NCBI GenBank assembly: GCA_023428885.1
Contig: JAEYWQ010000219.1
Coordinates: forward strand, 1-8,176
Direction of reading: 5' to 3'
Length of the DNA: 8,176 nucleotides
DNA from: Bacillota bacterium
GTDB taxonomy: Bacteria; Bacillota; Clostridia; Lachnospirales; Lachnospiraceae
Translations under genes and position numbers: made by a program
Shown: positions 4,525-8,176 of the stretch, one piece after another
Numbering within the stretch: the stretch's first letter is position 1
How the letters are laid out: every line of letters starts with the position of its first letter
The notes under the pieces: generated by a model
The model's database searches: none
The model's input: only the letters and a program-made list of their open reading frames with translations
What the model was told of the DNA's origin: nothing

Positions 4525-7005
4525 CTATTGTTGATTCGTCTTCTTCAATAAATCAATTGCATCCTTTGAGTCTAATGGTTTGCTGAATAGGTAGCCTTGT
4601 AAGTAATCGCACTGATGATCAATTAAATATTGTTTTTGAACTTCCTCTTCCACACCTTCTGCAATGACATAATGACCAAGCTTGTGTGCCATAGAAATGA
4701 TATCACCAGTAATTGCTTCCTCAACATTGATAGTGAGTAACTTATCCAAGAAATACTTATCAATCTTTAAGCAGTTCACATTTAATTCTCGCTCTCTTGC
4801 CAAGGAGGAATAACCTGTACCAAAGTCATCAATAGAAATATCTATACCAAGCTCGATTAATCTATTCAGCTTTTCATTAATAAACTCATATTCATTAGAA
4901 AAGATGGATTCTGTGATTTCTAATCCAAGATTCTTAGGATTAATTTGTGTATCCTTAATCAACTGCAGTATTTCATCATAAAACTCATCTCGATGTAATT
5001 GAATCGCGGAGATATTCACAAATACTTTGATGTCAACATATCCAAGATCTTCCAATGTTTTTAGAAAATCAGCTGCCATGTATAAAACTTTTTTACCAAT
5101 CGGTATAATTAATAGTATTTCTTCTGCAATTGGTATAAACTCAGCTGGACAGACCATGCCGAGTTTTTTACTTTTCATTCTAGCGAGTGCTTCAAAGCCA
5201 TATATTTGATTGGTTTTTGAATCAATAACTGGCTGATAGTTTAGATAAATACTCTCGTCCATTTTATCATATGCAGCAAGAAAAAGTTCATCCTTGAGCT
5301 CACTGGAACGGATTACTTGGGATTTTAATGTATTGTCAAAGAAACAATACTCTAGCATCTTCTGCCCATTCACCCGTGTTGCGGCTATGGATGCATTGCG
5401 TAAGATGTTTTCAGCATTATAGCTAAACTCATCCAGCTCATATACACCAATACTACCACCTATGTTGCTTAACATCTGCATCTTCTCAATGATCATTAAT
5501 ATTTGTGAACATAATAATTTTAAGTCATCACAGTTTTGATAGTTTTGAATAAAAAAAGCAAATCGATCAATAGATATATGAAAAATTTGGCAATCCCTAT
5601 GAGTTAACGCCAATAATCGACGTGCTAATTCGCTGATAAGACTCTCAGAATGATTATAGCCATAAATCAAGGTTAAGTTATTGAATTTTCGAAGATTTAG
5701 TATAAGAACTGCTTTTTTTATATCGTGATTAAGAAGTTTGCTTTCTTTATTCAAAAATTCTTCAAAATACCTTCGATTGAACAAACCAGTCAAGGGATCA
5801 TGTTCACTGGCATACTTTAGCTTAAGTTCCTGTTCTTTCCGCTCTGTGATATCAATGATAATCCCTTCTAAGGCTTCCACTTCTCCGTTTTGCTTATAAA
5901 CTCCTTGACCCATCTCCAGAATCCATTTACGCTTTCCCCAAGCAGTAATGATCTCGTACTCATGTTCTAAGGTTCCTCTTTTTTTCAGTACCTTCTTCCA
6001 CTTTTCCCATAGAAGTTCACGATATTCTTCTGCAATCATATCGTTGAAGCTAATTTCTTTGTTATTGCGCAAGCTCTCTGGACGATATCCAGTAACTTCA
6101 TAACAGCCATCTGACACAAACTGTATTGTCCATTGGCGATCATAATTACATCGATAAGCCATCCCTGGCAGATTAGAAAGAAGTACTGATTTACTACGTT
6201 CACTTTCTTTTAAGGCATCCTCTACAAGTTTACGTTCTGTGATATCTTGTATCAGGCAGATATGGCTATGAACTATATTGTTCCTTATTTCCAATGGAGC
6301 TAAACTAATATGTACCCATACAATTGTTCCATCTGGTTTAATATAACGTTTCTCTAAGGAATAACTACTGATTTGACCATCCATCATTTGTTTATAATAA
6401 TTGATGTCCTTATCTACATCTTCTGGATGTGTAATGGCAATCCAACCGATGCGCGAAAGCTCTTCTCCAGTTCTTCCTGTGATTTTGTGAAACATTGGAT
6501 TTATGCTTACGTTCTCCTGTCCCCCTTTCATATCTGCTTCACTTGTATAAGCTATTGCGATGCCAATCGGGGCTTGTTCAAAAAGTGTTTGAAACAAATT
6601 ATTGCTCTTGATCAGCTGTTGTGCTGTTGTTTCTTGAATCTTTGATAACATCAGCTGATTTTCAATCCGAACTCGTAAGGATTCTATGTTCAGAGGTTTT
6701 CTAATATAATCTACTGCTCCTGCCTTTAACCCTTGAATTTCATTCTCAAGTTCTTCATAATTGGTTAAGATAATGGTCCGGATGTTTTTATATCTTTCTT
6801 TTTTCATTTCAGAAAGAACCTGAAATCCATCCATATTCGGCATATTTAAATCAAGAATCATCAGCCTGATGTCTGGATTCTCGTTTATCTTTTGTATTGC
6901 CTCAAAACCATCGCACGCAGTTAGTATTTCATACTCACTAATCATATTTTTGATAATCATGCGGTCGGTGGCTGAGTCATCTACGACTATAATCTTTGCA
7001 ACCAT
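4525..7005 (-). CDS. Response regulator REC-PAS-PAS-GGDEF(degenerate)-EAL, predicted c-di-GMP phosphodiesterase
   Basis: An 826-residue soluble signalling protein. Its domains in order are: REC (about 3-120; Asp9, Asp10, phospho-acceptor Asp52, Thr81, Lys103), PAS (about 133-258), PAS (about 269-389), both ending in DITERK, GGDEF (about 398-553) and EAL (about 576-812). The GGDEF core keeps DPLTGLFNRR (403-412), but the signature is SIDRF (478-482) and the first metal aspartate region reads NLRKF (437-441), so cyclase activity is very unlikely. The EAL domain keeps its catalytic set: Glu605 (EAL), Asn664, Glu696, Asp726-Asp727, Lys747, Glu783 and Gln803. It should cleave cyclic-di-GMP to pGpG, with phosphorylation and PAS ligands as inputs. 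The GGDEF remnant may bind GTP as an allosteric input, as known for some such proteins. The start is fixed by GGGAGGAG four bases upstream. It lies 36 bp after the hybrid kinase gene and is probably co-transcribed with it. Domain and active-site calls are confident; activity is inferred. Confidence 0.95.
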   Translation of the reverse strand: MVAKIIVVDDSATDRMIIKNMISEYEILTACDGFEAIQKINENPDIRLMILDLNMPNMDGFQVLSEMKKERYKNIRTIILTNYEELENEIQGLKAGAVDYIRKPLNIESLRVRIENQLMLSKIQETTAQQLIKSNNLFQTLFEQAPIGIAIAYTSEADMKGGQENVSINPMFHKITGRTGEELSRIGWIAITHPEDVDKDINYYKQMMDGQISSYSLEKRYIKPDGTIVWVHISLAPLEIRNNIVHSHICLIQDITERKLVEDALKESERSKSVLLSNLPGMAYRCNYDRQWTIQFVSDGCYEVTGYRPESLRNNKEISFNDMIAEEYRELLWEKWKKVLKKRGTLEHEYEIITAWGKRKWILEMGQGVYKQNGEVEALEGIIIDITERKEQELKLKYASEHDPLTGLFNRRYFEEFLNKESKLLNHDIKKAVLILNLRKFNNLTLIYGYNHSESLISELARRLLALTHRDCQIFHISIDRFAFFIQNYQNCDDLKLLCSQILMIIEKMQMLSNIGGSIGVYELDEFSYNAENILRNASIAATRVNGQKMLEYCFFDNTLKSQVIRSSELKDELFLAAYDKMDESIYLNYQPVIDSKTNQIYGFEALARMKSKKLGMVCPAEFIPIAEEILLIIPIGKKVLYMAADFLKTLEDLGYVDIKVFVNISAIQLHRDEFYDEILQLIKDTQINPKNLGLEITESIFSNEYEFINEKLNRLIELGIDISIDDFGTGYSSLARERELNVNCLKIDKYFLDKLLTINVEEAITGDIISMAHKLGHYVIAEGVEEEVQKQYLIDHQCDYLQGYLFSKPLDSKDAIDLLKKTNQQ

Positions 7006-7009
7006 ATTT

Positions 7010-7017
7010 CTCCTCCC
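7010..7017 (-). promoter_or_regulatory. Ribosome binding site of the REC-PAS-GGDEF-EAL gene
   Basis: GGGAGGAG reads on the minus strand, four bases from the ATG at 7005 and inside the 36 bp gap after the upstream kinase gene. No terminator or promoter is seen in that gap, which supports a two-gene transcript. Confidence 0.75.
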
Positions 7018-7041
7018 AATTTTTCTTAGGCGAATTATTAT

Positions 7042-8176
7042 TTAGTTACTTAATATATCGTTGTGAATGGTTTCTAATATCTTCTTTATCATCTGTGAAA
7101 AATCCTGGTGTAAAGTTGCAATTTCTTTTACTTTTTTCTCTTCTAGGGTTTTTTGAAGTTGTTTTGAAATATCATAAAGAGCTTTCGCTCCAATACTAGC
7201 AGAACTACTTTTAACTTTATGGACAATCGAAATAGCCTCAGTAAATCTCTCCATTTGGATAGCTTCTGATAATTGTGATGCCGTGTCCTTATTTTCTTTA
7301 TAATATTCATGTAATACTTCATGATATAATTCTTTATTACCACCAATATTCTTAAGTCCAGCAACAGTATCAAGAATCTCAGGATTACGAGTCTTTCGCT
7401 TCTTATCTTCTGTAATGAGACTTGTTACGGTTGCAATGAAACGTTCAGGATCGAAAGGTTTACTAATATAGTGATAAATACCATATTGCTCGCATTTTTC
7501 GGTCACACCAAGAATAACATCTGCAGTCATTGCAACAATCGGCACATCTTTGGATATCTTTTGAATCTCTACTGTGGCTTCATAGCCATTCATAACCGGC
7601 ATGTGTAAATCCATTAAAATCAGATCAATTTTATCCTTATTTTTTCTAACTAACTCTACACCCACCTGCCCGTCCGATGCCATCAAAACCTTAATTCCAA
7701 CTTGCTCCAGCAAGGATTTTGCAATGATTTGATTGGTCTTGTTATCCTCTACAACCAGTACACAAGAAGGATCATTCTGAGCTGTATGCACTTTGTTAAT
7801 TTCTTCGGGTTGATTTGCAACTACAGCCTTTAGTTTGAAGATATCCAAGATTCCGTTGAATAGAATGGATGGAATGATTGGTTTACCAATACCAATATCG
7901 ACTCCATAACTATCCAATTTGTCAAATAAGTCATCCCGCATCATTGGTAACAACATAACAATCTTAGGCATCTTTACAATATTACTGTTTTCACGCAAGA
8001 TCTGGATGAAATGAAAGCCTCCATCTGTTGGAGTATCATAATCAAGGATCAATAAATCAAATGGTTTTGAAAATTTACCATTTGCTGCAACTAACATATT
8101 GAGTGCACTTGCTTGTGAAGTGGTTAATTCACAGTCAATTCCAAAGGAGCCAAGATAGCTATCAATAATGTTCATA
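7042..8176 (-). CDS. Hybrid sensor histidine kinase, C-terminal part (REC-REC-HPt), partial
   Basis: This is the 3' part of a gene that continues past the right edge. The visible 377 residues begin inside a receiver domain, so the Met at 8175 is probably internal: it sits where the first helix of a REC domain runs, and the acidic pair expected before it is outside. Numbered from that Met, REC1 (to about 115) has Asp45 (LLILDYDTP) and Lys98 (GKP) but Leu76 where Thr or Ser is usual. REC2 (about 137-255) is canonical, with Glu143, Asp144, Asp189 (LILMDLHMP), Thr217 and Lys239. An HPt domain (about 275-370) carries the phospho-histidine His319 in IVHKVKSSSASIGA. This is the tail of a BarA/ArcB-like multi-step phosphorelay kinase; sensor, HisKA and ATPase domains should lie upstream. 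The REC-PAS-PAS-GGDEF-EAL gene follows by 36 bp and is the likely target. A stand-alone REC-REC-HPt protein cannot be excluded. Confidence 0.88.
   Translation of the reverse strand, partial: MNIIDSYLGSFGIDCELTTSQASALNMLVAANGKFSKPFDLLILDYDTPTDGGFHFIQILRENSNIVKMPKIVMLLPMMRDDLFDKLDSYGVDIGIGKPIIPSILFNGILDIFKLKAVVANQPEEINKVHTAQNDPSCVLVVEDNKTNQIIAKSLLEQVGIKVLMASDGQVGVELVRKNKDKIDLILMDLHMPVMNGYEATVEIQKISKDVPIVAMTADVILGVTEKCEQYGIYHYISKPFDPERFIATVTSLITEDKKRKTRNPEILDTVAGLKNIGGNKELYHEVLHEYYKENKDTASQLSEAIQMERFTEAISIVHKVKSSSASIGAKALYDISKQLQKTLEEKKVKEIATLHQDFSQMIKKILETIHNDILSN

Noticed and set aside
6373..6645. Plus-strand open frame opposite the first PAS domain
   Set aside because: It is a shadow of the large regulator gene; its Cys/Phe-rich translation resembles no domain.
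7143..7373. Second minus-strand frame within the HPt region, considered as a frameshift or nested gene
   Set aside because: The HPt domain is continuous in the main frame, and the alternative translation is of low complexity without domain features.
8173..8175. ATG at the right edge as the true start of a REC-REC-HPt protein
   Set aside because: It falls within the first helix of a receiver domain and no upstream sequence is available to show a ribosome binding site, so an internal Met of a longer kinase is more likely.

Overview
The window reads as chromosomal DNA of a low-GC, Gram-positive anaerobe, most likely a Clostridia member near Lachnospiraceae / Lachnoclostridium. This is inferred from AT-rich codon use, strong purine-rich Shine-Dalgarno sites (GGGAGGAG, TAGGAGG, AAGGAGGA), TATAAT-like -10 boxes and the protein families present. 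No phage, transposase, CRISPR array, tRNA or rRNA was recognised.

Left block (about 1-2484, all on the minus strand, transcribed right to left). A 201-residue protein of unknown function comes first. About 220 bp follow with no long gene but an unusual mixture: a strand-specific hairpin, a short ORF with an ideal ribosome binding site, a GC-rich double palindrome that forms the end of that ORF, and a likely promoter. Next is a NYN (PIN-like) nuclease-fold protein with two C-terminal LOTUS/OST-HTH RNA-binding domains. Its stop codon directly abuts the start of a 193-residue HD-domain hydrolase, so those two are almost certainly translationally coupled.

Centre (2485-4432). A divergent intergenic region separates the unknown gene from a plus-strand gene for a family 2 glycosyltransferase of the SunS-like type, fused to a long TPR-rich C-terminal part. 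It stands alone and converges on the next operon. One hairpin lies between the two converging stops and has its poly-U side on the minus strand.

Right block (4525-8176, minus strand). This is a signalling pair. The C-terminal part of a hybrid sensor histidine kinase (receiver, receiver, HPt; its start lies outside the window) is followed after 36 bp by a large response regulator with the order REC-PAS-PAS-GGDEF-EAL. The GGDEF site is degenerate while the EAL catalytic residues are all present, so the output is predicted to be cyclic-di-GMP hydrolysis. The simplest model is a phosphorelay in which the kinase HPt domain (or its receivers) controls the phosphodiesterase through its N-terminal receiver.

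The most unusual spot is 1699-1836. There a convincing translation start runs after about 14 codons into a 71% GC palindromic element, which suggests a small gene interrupted by a palindromic repeat, or an element that supplies a stop and terminator. No new defence or biosynthetic system can be claimed with confidence from the sequence alone.
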